Positions 1 through 8,442 of a DNA stretch of 64,000 nt are shown here, piece by piece. This DNA is from Sneathia sanguinegens (GTDB lineage: Bacteria; Fusobacteriota; Fusobacteriia; Fusobacteriales; Leptotrichiaceae): assembly GCF_042033325.1 (NCBI RefSeq), contig NZ_CP160095.1; one strand, written 5' to 3'. The notes beneath the pieces are model-generated. The model was not told the DNA's origin, did no database searches, and saw only the letters and a program-made list of their open reading frames with translations. The translations under genes and the position numbers were made by a program. Within the stretch, counting starts at the first letter, position 1; each line of letters opens with the position of its first letter.

Positions 1-2619
1 AATTTCCCCAAAAACAACTCCTATACCTAAACCAAGACCTAAGTTTCCTTTAGTATTTACAGTTCCATTTAATCTATATGTTAATCTTCTATTCTTTGTT
101 ATACCACTCAAACCTATAGCTACAGCATGTTCTGAACCATAAGTACCATATGCTGCTGAAAGTCCTGCTGAACTTGATACATTTTGTGTTAAACTAGACA
201 TAGCCATACAATTAGCTATACCACTTAATGCCATATCTGTTTTCTTATCCATATTTTCAATTTGTTTTTTCATTTCTTTACTCATTTGAGCATCTTTACC
301 ATTTTCGCCTTTTAATGAATTTAGGAAATCAGATACTGTTAATTTATCTAAACTCTTACCATGTTTATCTGCATATTCAACAGCTTTATCTGATGTTGCC
401 CATATATCATAAGCACTCTTACCATTTTTTCCTGGTTTTCCTGGTTCTCCAGCTTTCAATTTAATTTTATCTATTTCATCTTTTAATTGTTTAACATTTA
501 CTGCATCAGTATCGTCTTTACCTTCTGCAACAAATTTTATTTGTCTTTGAGTATTACTATTACCGATTGAAACTGCATTTGTTACTGGTGTACTACTATC
601 TCCAAACACTATTGCATTATTAATACCATCTATTGTTACGTTACTTCCAAATACTAAGTTTTGATTACCCTTAACCTTATTATTATATCCCATAACTTGA
701 TTCATTTCGCCTGTTACTTGTGATAATTGACCAATATTTGTATTATTTTTCCCTGTTGTTAATAAATCAACACCGAATGAAATACTATTTTCTCCAACTG
801 TTTTAGTTCCTTTACCCATTGCTATTGCATTATCACCAACAGCTAAGGTATCAGTACCATAAGCTATATTATCCTTTCCCAAATTTCTTAAATCATATAA
901 GGTTAGAGCATCTTTTAGTGCCTTTAATCTTTCTTTATTTTCTTTTAATGTATTAGTCATTTGTTCTATTTCAGCTTTTACTTGTTCATATTCCCTTGAT
1001 AAAATTAAATCTTGTTCACTAGGATTTATTCCTTTAGCATTTCTCTCTGCTTGTTCATATTCAGATTTCATTCTATCTATTTTTTCTTGTCTTTCTTTTA
1101 TAGCGTTCTTATTTACTCCTAAAGCTTGTTCTAATTCATTAGTTAATTTTTCTGTTGTTATCTTATTCTTATTTAAAACATCATCTATATTTTCTTTTCT
1201 CCATTCATTTATAAACTTATCACAAATTTTAGATAATAATTCACCGGTATTCTCTAATTCTTCACCAAATAATTCCTTATACTTTGCTTTTATTACTTCT
1301 ATATTCGTATCTAATTTTTGCTGTCTTTTATTTATGCATTCTCTTTTCTTATCTAGCCATGTAACATCATGTGTTTGTTCATATTCCCATTGGTCATGTG
1401 TTATTTCATAATCTAAATCAACCAATTCAAATTTCATATCAGTTACCATATTGAATAAAATTGTAGATTTTCCATTAGTTAAAGTGTCAAATTTACCAAC
1501 AAATTCATTTCCAATTCTTTTATTAACATCATATATTTGATTTTTCCAATCATCTTTAGCACTCTTCCATAGATCATAATCTGTTTGATTAGTTATATCT
1601 ACATTAATATCTTTTACTGTTGTTACTGGTTTACCATTATACATATATTCTGAATTATTAACAATTCCAATTTCACCACTTATACTGTAATTGCCTAAAT
1701 ATCTATAATATGCATCACAATTCATTGCATTACTATAAGATAAAGTGTCATAACTAATTGGCATACTTTCATCATAAATACTCCTACAATATATAACTAT
1801 ATCTTTTAAATCTCTCTTTAAAAAATTTGCTTCAATTTTATTATATATATTATTTATTTTGCCATTTGGTAAATTAGTAGACCCATATATACAATTACTT
1901 AATATTTTATTCATTCTCAAATCACCAAGTGCCTTATAATAACTAGTTATATAGTCTTTATAGAACTCTTTACTTAAATTTAAGGTAGTACCTTGTTCTA
2001 CCTTTTGTTTAAATTTCTCAGCTGTTTCATCTGATTCTCCTGAAGTTTCTATATTCCCTAATTCTCCTATTCCGGTAAGTCTTGAATTTAAATCATCTAT
2101 TTTAGCTTGATAGTTCTTGAAAAATTCTTCACTTCCGTCAACTTCTGTTTGCCAGGCATTTCTTAATCTTTCAGCTTCTCTTTCTGCATTAGCCTTCGCA
2201 TTTCTTATTTGTTCTACTCTAATACCTGCTTGTATTACATCTTGTTCTCTTTTTTGTAAATCACTTATCTTATTTGTGATTTCTACACCTTTCTTTTCTA
2301 CTTCGCTTATTTCATTTAATTTTGCTTGATTTTCTTGTAGTTTTCTCTCTATATCTTCTTTACTTGTATTATCACCACCTGTAGCTACAGCACCTTTTCC
2401 TGTTGCTATACCATTTTCACTTGTAGCAATACTTCCTTTTCCACGAGCTCTTGAATTATCTCCTATTTCTAATCCATGATCTTCTCCAATTATTGAGACA
2501 TTTACATTATCTCCAAATACTGCAATACCTCCAGTAATCATGAATAAAATTATGATTGCCTTATTTATTGCAATTTTTTTCTTAAAATTAGCCTTAATAC
2601 TTTTTTCTAACTTATTCAT
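1..2619 (-). CDS. Trimeric autotransporter adhesin (YadA-like), 3' end cut by window edge
   Basis: Surface adhesin of the type Vc secretion family, 873 codons visible. The start ATG at 2619 follows a GGAGG box. An extended basic signal peptide (MNKLEKSIKANFKKKIAINK, then a hydrophobic stretch to about residue 36) is nearly the same as in the neighbouring adhesin. Next come YadA-head repeats (IGDNSRARGKGSIAT-type), a long coiled-coil and unique insert of about 480 residues, a second set of head repeats (AYGTDTLAVGDNAIAMGKGT), a neck (DDTDAVNVKQL), a short Gly-X-Y patch (GEPGKPGKNGKS), and the start of the membrane anchor (residues about 800 on, ending GIGIGVVFGE at the edge). By homology only the last strand and any tail are missing. 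The head, neck and anchor order is seen directly; the adhesin role is family knowledge. Confidence 0.9.
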   Translation of the reverse strand, partial: MNKLEKSIKANFKKKIAINKAIIILFMITGGIAVFGDNVNVSIIGEDHGLEIGDNSRARGKGSIATSENGIATGKGAVATGGDNTSKEDIERKLQENQAKLNEISEVEKKGVEITNKISDLQKREQDVIQAGIRVEQIRNAKANAEREAERLRNAWQTEVDGSEEFFKNYQAKIDDLNSRLTGIGELGNIETSGESDETAEKFKQKVEQGTTLNLSKEFYKDYITSYYKALGDLRMNKILSNCIYGSTNLPNGKINNIYNKIEANFLKRDLKDIVIYCRSIYDESMPISYDTLSYSNAMNCDAYYRYLGNYSISGEIGIVNNSEYMYNGKPVTTVKDINVDITNQTDYDLWKSAKDDWKNQIYDVNKRIGNEFVGKFDTLTNGKSTILFNMVTDMKFELVDLDYEITHDQWEYEQTHDVTWLDKKRECINKRQQKLDTNIEVIKAKYKELFGEELENTGELLSKICDKFINEWRKENIDDVLNKNKITTEKLTNELEQALGVNKNAIKERQEKIDRMKSEYEQAERNAKGINPSEQDLILSREYEQVKAEIEQMTNTLKENKERLKALKDALTLYDLRNLGKDNIAYGTDTLAVGDNAIAMGKGTKTVGENSISFGVDLLTTGKNNTNIGQLSQVTGEMNQVMGYNNKVKGNQNLVFGSNVTIDGINNAIVFGDSSTPVTNAVSIGNSNTQRQIKFVAEGKDDTDAVNVKQLKDEIDKIKLKAGEPGKPGKNGKSAYDIWATSDKAVEYADKHGKSLDKLTVSDFLNSLKGENGKDAQMSKEMKKQIENMDKKTDMALSGIANCMAMSSLTQNVSSSAGLSAAYGTYGSEHAVAIGLSGITKNRRLTYRLNGTVNTKGNLGLGLGIGVVFGEI

Positions 2620-2656
2620 TTTACCTCCAAATTATATTTCATATTTGCCAAGTATT

Positions 2657-2686
2657 ATACTACCCCCACTTTGCATATTTTGTCAA
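2657..2686 (-). promoter_or_regulatory. Promoter of the first adhesin gene
   Basis: On the minus strand TTGACA (2681-2686) lies 18 bases from TAGTAT (2657-2662), and a run of five G sits at the downstream end of the spacer. The same arrangement precedes the second adhesin (17-base spacer, six G). A better-looking TATAAT overlaps at 2654-2659 but would need a 21-base spacer. Confidence 0.6.
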
Positions 2687-2808
2687 CTATTTTTTTGCTA
2701 TTTTTTTACATATTATATGAAATATAGTGTATTTATATTCAATTTTATTTTCAATTATTAACTTAAATTAAACATTACATTTATATTGCCATATAAATAT
2801 TTATTAAC

Positions 2809-2840
2809 AAAAAAAATGCACCTACTATAAATAGGTGCAT
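2809..2840 (-). terminator. Rho-independent terminator after the collagen-like adhesin
   Basis: A 9-bp stem (2816-2824 with 2832-2840) with a 7-base loop is followed on the minus strand by eight T. It begins 7 bases past the stop codon of the second adhesin and separates the two adhesin genes. Confidence 0.88.
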
Positions 2841-2846
2841 CATTTC

Positions 2847-5663
2847 TTATCTTTTGACCATATTATTTAACAATATTTCTAATTTTTCATTTAATTCTTT
2901 AATTTGAGCAGATTGTTCTTCTAGTTTTTGCTTCATAGCATTTCTTTCTTTTTCAGATTGAATTAATTTTGCTTTTATTTCACTTGGTTTTTCAATTTCA
3001 AAGTCATGTTTTTCCCCAAGCATAACACCAATACCAGCACCTACTGCTAATGATCCCTTTGTATTAACTGCTCCAGATAGTTTATACACTATTCTTCTAT
3101 TATTATTTGTACCACTTATTCCAATAGCAAATGCACTTTGTCCTGCAAAATTACCCATCGCTGCTGTTACCATATGATTATATTTTCCATAACTTGTTAC
3201 TTGTGGCAAATTAGACATTGCTATTGCGTTTGCAACTCCACCTATAGCTAAATCTGCTTTTGAATTTGCTTTATTAATATCTGCTTTCATATTATTCATA
3301 GCTTCACCATTTTTAAACTTGTCTAAATAGTCCTTAACTTGACTATCAGTAACCAAAATATTTTTAGGCTTTTCTATATCTGCGCCATCTGATAATTTTT
3401 TAATTAAAGCTTCTTTTGATTTATCATCTAAATTAGAACCATCTAAATCCAATTTACCATTTAATTTTTCAAATAATTGGCTTCCATTTATGGCATCTGT
3501 TGAATCTTTTTCTATTTTTCCATTACCTATATTAGATAATACCATACTATTTTCTTCTGGTAACGCTTTAATAAATACATCTTTAGGATCTAAACCACCT
3601 GGTACTTCTGATCCATTCTTATCAATATATTTATTACCATTATATTTTGCATCTTTTAGCATTTCTTCAGTATAGAACTTATTATCTTTACCACAAATCA
3701 ATCTAGAAGTAGAACTAACCTCTCCTTTTTTATAATATGCAAAAGTACTATCACCTTTACCACCTGCACTTAGTGTAATAGAATGTCCATCTTCAAATTC
3801 TATTATTGTATTACCCAAAGCATCTTCAGTAGTTGATTTTATTTTGGCATCTTTACCTGGATCTCCTTTATCACCTTTAGGTCCTGCTTCTCCTTTTTCA
3901 CCAGGTTGTCCTTGTGGTCCTGCTGGTCCTGTTTCTCCTTTTTGTCCTTGTGGTCCTGTTGGTCCTACTGGTCCTTGTGGACCTTGTTGACCTGTATCAC
4001 CTTTAGGTCCTGGTTCTCCTTTTTCACCAGGTTGTCCTTGTGGTCCTGTTGGTCCTTGATCACCTTTTGGTCCTACAGGTCCTGGTTCCCCTTTTGCACC
4101 AGGTTGTCCTTGTGGTCCTGTTTCTCCTTTTTTACCAGGTTCTCCTTGTGGTCCTTGTGGCCCTGTTGGTCCTTTATCACCTTTTGGTCCTACAGGTCCT
4201 GGTTCCCCTTTTGCACCAGGTTGTCCTTGTGGTCCTGTTGGTCCTGCAGGTCCTGTTTCTCCTTTTTTACCAGGTTCTCCTTGAGGTCCTTGTTGACCTG
4301 GATCTCCTTTATCACCTTTTGGTCCTACAGGTCCTGTTTCTCCTTTTTCACCAGGTTGTCCTTGAGGTCCTTGTGGTCCTGTTGGTCCTGCAGGTCCTGG
4401 TTCTCCTTTTTTACCAGGTTCTCCTTGTGGTCCTTGTGGCCCTGTTGGTCCTTGATCACCTTTTGGTCCTACAGGTCCTGGTTCCCCTTTTGCACCAGGT
4501 TGTCCTTGAGGTCCTTGTGGTCCTGCAGGTCCTGCTTCTCCTTTTTCTCCTCTGTCTCCTTTAGCTCCCTTATTAATTGTCACTTCATTTCCATCACTAA
4601 ATTTTATTATTGTATTTTTATTTTCATCTTCCTTAGTACTTATTATTTTTACAGATTTACCATCTACTCCATCTTTTCCTTTTTCTCCTCGTTCACCTTT
4701 AGCTCCTTGTTTTCCTTCTAGTCCTCTTTCTCCTTTATCTCCTTTAGGTCCTTTTAATGAAGCTAAAAATTCTTTTTTAGTTTCTTCGTTATCAGGTTTA
4801 TTCTTATTTTCTGTCAAATTCTTCCAAATATAGTAAGGTGATGCCTTCTTTAATTGTGCTACATTTACTGCATCTGTATCATCTGTACCTTCTTTAACAA
4901 ATTTTATTTGTCTTTCATGTTTTTCAGAACCAATTGATACTGCATTTGTTATTGGTGTACTACTATCTCCGAATACTATTGCATTATTAACTCCATTTAT
5001 TGTTATATTACTACCTAAAACAATATTTTTTTCTACATTATTATCTTCTGTACCTATCTTATTATTTACACCAAATGATATATTTTCATTTCCATATACC
5101 TTATTTTTATTACCATGCACTTGATTTGAATCACCATATACTTCATTTTCATTACCTATTGAGTAAGTTCCATCTCCTTTTGAAAATGACTTATCTCCTA
5201 TTGTAAAGGTATTGTCTCCTAATGTTGTTGTTTCGTTCCCTATAGTGTAGCTATTATTACCACCTTTTGGAACTGTACCTAATAGTTCATTTTCTTTCTT
5301 TGTTATTTCTAATTCCTTTTCAGAAATTTTAATTCTTAATTTTGCTTGTTCTTCTGTATCACTTGAATTTCTTAATTTATCTTCTAGTACTTTTTTTTCA
5401 TCATTTAATTTTTTTAATTCTTTAAGAATATCCTTTATTTGTTGTGCATTATCTTTATCTTTACTTCCAACTATTGAATTATCACCTAGTACATATCCAT
5501 TTTTTGCAAAACTATTTTCACCTATTGCATTTCTTTTGATAATATAGTCCCCTTGTGCGGACATTGAAAAACTTCCAGTAATCATAAATAAAATTATGAG
5601 TGCTTTGTTTATTGAAATTTTTTTCTTTAAATTCGTCTTAATACATTTTTCTAATTTTTTCAT
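2847..5663 (-). CDS. Trimeric autotransporter with collagen-like stalk
   Basis: YadA-family adhesin of 938 residues. The ATG at 5663 follows GGAGG by 6 bases; an upstream TTG in frame at 5675 lies before the Shine-Dalgarno box and is unlikely to be used. Order: extended signal peptide (1-40, MKKLEKCIKTNLKKKISINK), short head motif, coiled coil (about 55-110), head repeats (NSYTIGNETTTLGDNTFTIG), neck (DDTDAVNVAQL), 11 Gly-X-Y triplets, a 28-residue beta module, 80 uninterrupted Gly-X-Y triplets (3849-4568), a second copy of the module, another neck (DSTDAINGSQLFEKL), the YadA anchor, and a coiled-coil tail after it (about 890-938). Collagen triplets here are rich in charged KGE/KGD and PQG units, as in bacterial collagen-like proteins. 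Monocistronic with its own promoter and terminator. Confidence 0.92.
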   Translation of the reverse strand: MKKLEKCIKTNLKKKISINKALIILFMITGSFSMSAQGDYIIKRNAIGENSFAKNGYVLGDNSIVGSKDKDNAQQIKDILKELKKLNDEKKVLEDKLRNSSDTEEQAKLRIKISEKELEITKKENELLGTVPKGGNNSYTIGNETTTLGDNTFTIGDKSFSKGDGTYSIGNENEVYGDSNQVHGNKNKVYGNENISFGVNNKIGTEDNNVEKNIVLGSNITINGVNNAIVFGDSSTPITNAVSIGSEKHERQIKFVKEGTDDTDAVNVAQLKKASPYYIWKNLTENKNKPDNEETKKEFLASLKGPKGDKGERGLEGKQGAKGERGEKGKDGVDGKSVKIISTKEDENKNTIIKFSDGNEVTINKGAKGDRGEKGEAGPAGPQGPQGQPGAKGEPGPVGPKGDQGPTGPQGPQGEPGKKGEPGPAGPTGPQGPQGQPGEKGETGPVGPKGDKGDPGQQGPQGEPGKKGETGPAGPTGPQGQPGAKGEPGPVGPKGDKGPTGPQGPQGEPGKKGETGPQGQPGAKGEPGPVGPKGDQGPTGPQGQPGEKGEPGPKGDTGQQGPQGPVGPTGPQGQKGETGPAGPQGQPGEKGEAGPKGDKGDPGKDAKIKSTTEDALGNTIIEFEDGHSITLSAGGKGDSTFAYYKKGEVSSTSRLICGKDNKFYTEEMLKDAKYNGNKYIDKNGSEVPGGLDPKDVFIKALPEENSMVLSNIGNGKIEKDSTDAINGSQLFEKLNGKLDLDGSNLDDKSKEALIKKLSDGADIEKPKNILVTDSQVKDYLDKFKNGEAMNNMKADINKANSKADLAIGGVANAIAMSNLPQVTSYGKYNHMVTAAMGNFAGQSAFAIGISGTNNNRRIVYKLSGAVNTKGSLAVGAGIGVMLGEKHDFEIEKPSEIKAKLIQSEKERNAMKQKLEEQSAQIKELNEKLEILLNNMVKR
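3849..4568 (-). repeat. Collagen-like Gly-X-Y tandem repeat tract
   Basis: 240 codons form 80 perfect Gly-X-Y triplets. Blocks such as GEPGPVGPKGDQGPTGPQGP and GEPGKKGETGPAGPTGPQ recur three or four times with small changes, so the DNA is an imperfect nested tandem repeat likely to gain or lose whole blocks without breaking frame. A separate run of 11 triplets lies upstream, at about 4660-4752. Confidence 0.93.
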
Positions 5664-5699
5664 TTTTTCCTCCAAATTATATAGTTTTATTTCTATCTT

Positions 5700-5728
5700 A
5701 TACTACCCCCCACCGCATATTTTGTCAA
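5700..5728 (-). promoter_or_regulatory. Promoter of the collagen-like adhesin gene
   Basis: TTGACA (5723-5728) and TAGTAT (5700-5705) are separated by exactly 17 bases on the minus strand, with a run of six G just upstream of the -10 box. The sequence from -35 to the start codon closely matches that of the first adhesin. The rest of the gap up to 5923 is AT-rich and shows nothing else recognisable. Confidence 0.65.
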
Positions 5729-5923
5729 TGTTTTTTTTCATAATTTTAAATTTTTTTTAATTTTTTGGTGCAGAAAAAAATATATATGACTTTTTTTGAT
5801 TATTTGATTAAAATTTTTTTACACTTATTAATATACAGTTTATACTACATCGTAATAAATTTATTTACAATTTGTCATGTTTAGTTTGTGATTATTGTAA
5901 AAAATTAAAAATTCTTTATTTTT

Positions 5924-5954
5924 TAATAAAAAAATAGAGAACTCGTCTCTATTT
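5924..5954 (-). terminator. Terminator of the HAD/LCP genes
   Basis: A 9-bp stem (5932-5940 with 5946-5954, loop ACTCG) is followed on the minus strand by a T-rich run. It lies directly after the HAD hydrolase stop codon. Confidence 0.85.
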
Positions 5955-5957
5955 CTT

Positions 5958-6758
5958 TTATATAATAAATTTATCTATTACATCCTTTAAAATATGTTCA
6001 TCATTCGTAACCGAAGTATAAGTACAAAGCTTCTTTATATCTTCATTTGCATTAGCAGCCGCAACTGATAAGCCTGATATTTCTAACATCTCTTTATCGT
6101 TATATGAATCACCACAAGTTATTAAATATTTTAGGTCTATATTCAACTTTTCACATAACTTTTTAATAGCTGTTCCTTTATTTACATTAATATCGCAAAT
6201 TTCCAAAAAATGTGGATCGGATATTGACATAAAATACTTATCTTTTCTTTCTTTTTTTAATTTTTCCAAACATTCTCGTATTTTTACTGGTTCTGCAACA
6301 AACATACACTTTATTGTCTTTGTATAATCTAATTCATCTAAAGATTGTATAACCTTTATTGGAAAATTTGTATATCTTGCTTCTATTCTAGCAAATTCAT
6401 CATCATATTTTGCTAAAATAGTTCCACCATTATATGTTAAAACATTTACACCATATTCTTCTGCTTTTTCAAATAAATATCTAATATCATTTTCTTTTAA
6501 GCCTAATGAAAACACTGTTTCTCTAGTTTTACAATCTATAATTTGACCACCATTAAAACCAATTAAATAGCTTTCATATTCAGCTAATTTTAATTCTTTT
6601 TCAAATATTTTCATAGCTGCAATAGGTCTTCCACTTGCAAGTACAATTTTGCACCCTTTTTCTTGAGCCTTTATTATTGCCTCCCTATTTTCATTAGATA
6701 TCAAATTTCTACTATTAAGTAGAGTCCCATCCATATCTGTAGCTATTATTTTATACAT
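5958..6758 (-). CDS. Cof-type HAD-IIB hydrolase
   Basis: Cytosolic phosphatase of the haloacid dehalogenase superfamily, Cof/YbjI-like, acting on small phosphorylated metabolites; the exact substrate cannot be read from sequence. Motif I is DMDGTLL near residue 7, motif II is LASGRP near 43, motif III includes the KGTAIKKL lysine, and motif IV is CGDSYNDKEML near 216. The 266-residue length is typical. The start used here is the ATG at 6758, 6 bases after GGAGG; the ATG at 6770 lies upstream of that box and overlaps the LCP stop codon. It is the last gene of a two-gene unit with the LCP protein. Confidence 0.9.
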   Translation of the reverse strand: MYKIIATDMDGTLLNSRNLISNENREAIIKAQEKGCKIVLASGRPIAAMKIFEKELKLAEYESYLIGFNGGQIIDCKTRETVFSLGLKENDIRYLFEKAEEYGVNVLTYNGGTILAKYDDEFARIEARYTNFPIKVIQSLDELDYTKTIKCMFVAEPVKIRECLEKLKKERKDKYFMSISDPHFLEICDINVNKGTAIKKLCEKLNIDLKYLITCGDSYNDKEMLEISGLSVAAANANEDIKKLCTYTSVTNDEHILKDVIDKFII

Positions 6759-6769
6759 TAAAACCTCCA

Positions 6770-7537
6770 TTAAAAATATATTTTAAAATTATCCCGTATT
6801 TCTTGTATGCTTTCTTCACTTGGAACGAAGTAATAGATTCCATTTTTTCTCATTGAACTTCCCTTAACTTCATATTGCTTTATATTTATTAAACCTAACA
6901 AAGAAGGAATTATTTTTAGTGGATTATATGACAAATTCATATGTGTTTTTGAATAAGCTAATATTTCTGGAACTTTTTTAATTCCACTAGGACTAACCAT
7001 CTTATATATTATGCTTTTCATAAGTTGTCTTTGTCTTTCTCCTCTTTTAAAATCACTATCTGTTTTTCTATGTCTTGCATATGCCAAGGCTTGTTCACCT
7101 TTAACAGTATATTTTTGACCTTTTATAAATTTAAAGCCATCTTGAACAAAGGTATGATTAGAGACTATATCTACTCCATCTAGAATATTTGTAATATTTA
7201 CAATGTCTTCAAACTTGAATATTACATTGTAGTTAATCTTTGTATTCAAAAATGTTTCAATTGTTTCCATACTTTCATCAGTACCACCTATAGCAAAGGC
7301 ATGTGTTATTTTATCATACTTATCTTTACCATATATTTCAACATATAAATCTCTAGGTATAGATACCATCTTTATAGTTCCCATATATGGCATAACCTTA
7401 ACCAAAATTATACCATCTGTTCTTGACCCCTTCAAATTTTCACTTCTTGTGTCACTACCTAGTATTAAAATATTGTATGGTAAAAGTGCCCAACCTAAAC
7501 AAAGTACTAATATTAACAATAATATCTTCTTTTTCAA
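6770..7537 (-). CDS. LCP family (LytR-CpsA-Psr) protein
   Basis: Membrane-anchored LCP-domain protein, 255 residues, with one N-terminal membrane helix (residues 3-20). Family members transfer lipid-linked glycopolymers to peptidoglycan or process polyprenyl-phosphate glycans. Diagnostic segments are LGSDTRSENLKGSRTDG (pyrophosphate-binding Arg and Asp), VSIPRDLYVEI, ITHAFAIGG, and the late ALAYARHRKTDSDFKRGERQ. TTG appears to be the start, 7 bases downstream of a GAGGTG box; no ATG lies nearby. The C-terminal LytR_C domain is absent, so this is the short form. The glycopolymer served in this organism is unknown. Confidence 0.88.
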   Translation of the reverse strand: MKKKILLLILVLCLGWALLPYNILILGSDTRSENLKGSRTDGIILVKVMPYMGTIKMVSIPRDLYVEIYGKDKYDKITHAFAIGGTDESMETIETFLNTKINYNVIFKFEDIVNITNILDGVDIVSNHTFVQDGFKFIKGQKYTVKGEQALAYARHRKTDSDFKRGERQRQLMKSIIYKMVSPSGIKKVPEILAYSKTHMNLSYNPLKIIPSLLGLINIKQYEVKGSSMRKNGIYYFVPSEESIQEIRDNFKIYF

Positions 7538-7598
7538 AAATGCCCACCTCGATTTGATATATTATTTATTTTACAACTTATAGAATATTTTTTCAAGC

Positions 7599-7620
7599 AA
7601 AAAGGAAGCTTTCACTTCCC
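7599..7620 (-). terminator. Weak terminator after the sugar ABC operon
   Basis: A 5-bp stem GGAAG/CTTCC (7604-7608 with 7615-7619) is followed on the minus strand by five T, 10 bases after the permease stop codon. The stem is short, so termination may be leaky into the LCP gene. Confidence 0.5.
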
Positions 7621-7629
7621 TTGCATTAT

Positions 7630-8442
7630 TTATTTTACTGAACCTTGTGTAACTCCTTTAATAATATGCTTTTGTGCAATGATATAGAAAACTATAACTG
7701 GTATTATCGCCAAAGTTAAACCTGCCAAGGCTAAATGCCATTGCTTTGTATATTCTCCAAAAAAGAAAAACATTCTAAGTGGTATAGTTTGTTTCCCATC
7801 TTGATTTACTACAAGTGATGGTAATAAATAGTCATTCCATATCCAAATAGTATTCAAAATCGCAACTGTTACTGTTATTGGTTTAAGTATTGGAAATATT
7901 ACATACCAAAATACTTGAAATCTATTACAACCGTCTATAATAGCAGCCTCATCTAAAGATTGTGGTAAAGCACTAATACTTCCATGATATAGAAAGATAG
8001 ATAGGCTTGAACCAAATCCTAGATACATAAATATTAAACCAACTCTATTTAACATATGTGCCTTACCAAAAATTGAAATTAATGGTATCATAACTGCTTG
8101 AAACGGTATAAGCATAGCAGAAACAAATATAAAGAATATTATTTTACTTACCTTTGATTTTACCCTTGCCAAGGCATAAGCTGCCATTGATGAAAAGACA
8201 ATAATAACTACTATACTAAATACTGTAATTAAAATTGAATTAAAGAAAGTTTTTAAAAATCTCAAATTATTCGCTGCTTGGATATAGTTTGTAAAATTTA
8301 AACTTTTTGGCATATTTATTGGAGAAACAAATATTTCTTTCTTAGTCTTAAATGAATTAACTATCATCAAATAAAATGGTACCAACCATAGCAAACAAAG
8401 CATGCTTCCTATAAGAGATAAAACTATTTTACCTTTTTTCAT
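7630..8442 (-). CDS. Sugar ABC transporter permease, MalG/UgpE-like
   Basis: Inner-membrane permease of the CUT1 carbohydrate importer family, 270 residues, about six membrane helices. The cytoplasmic EAA loop is visible as SLDEAAIIDGCNRFQVFWYVIFP (read from about residue 155), which docks the ATPase. N-terminal MPKSLNFTNY and C-terminal HIIKGVTQGSVK are typical of second permeases of CUT1 systems. Its start overlaps the stop of the first permease by one base (TAATG), so the two are probably coupled. Nothing in the protein fixes the sugar. Confidence 0.93.
   Translation of the reverse strand: MKKGKIVLSLIGSMLCLLWLVPFYLMIVNSFKTKKEIFVSPINMPKSLNFTNYIQAANNLRFLKTFFNSILITVFSIVVIIVFSSMAAYALARVKSKVSKIIFFIFVSAMLIPFQAVMIPLISIFGKAHMLNRVGLIFMYLGFGSSLSIFLYHGSISALPQSLDEAAIIDGCNRFQVFWYVIFPILKPITVTVAILNTIWIWNDYLLPSLVVNQDGKQTIPLRMFFFFGEYTKQWHLALAGLTLAIIPVIVFYIIAQKHIIKGVTQGSVK

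Noticed and set aside
3849..4568. CRISPR-like array
   Set aside because: Repeats are imperfect, contiguous and in frame with no unique spacers or cas genes; they encode collagen triplets.
3906..4721. A long open frame on the plus strand (and a second in another frame) opposite the collagen-like tract
   Set aside because: It is the mirror of the Gly-X-Y code and translates to low-complexity Ser/Trp/Leu/Cys repeats without a ribosome site; the minus-strand gene explains it.
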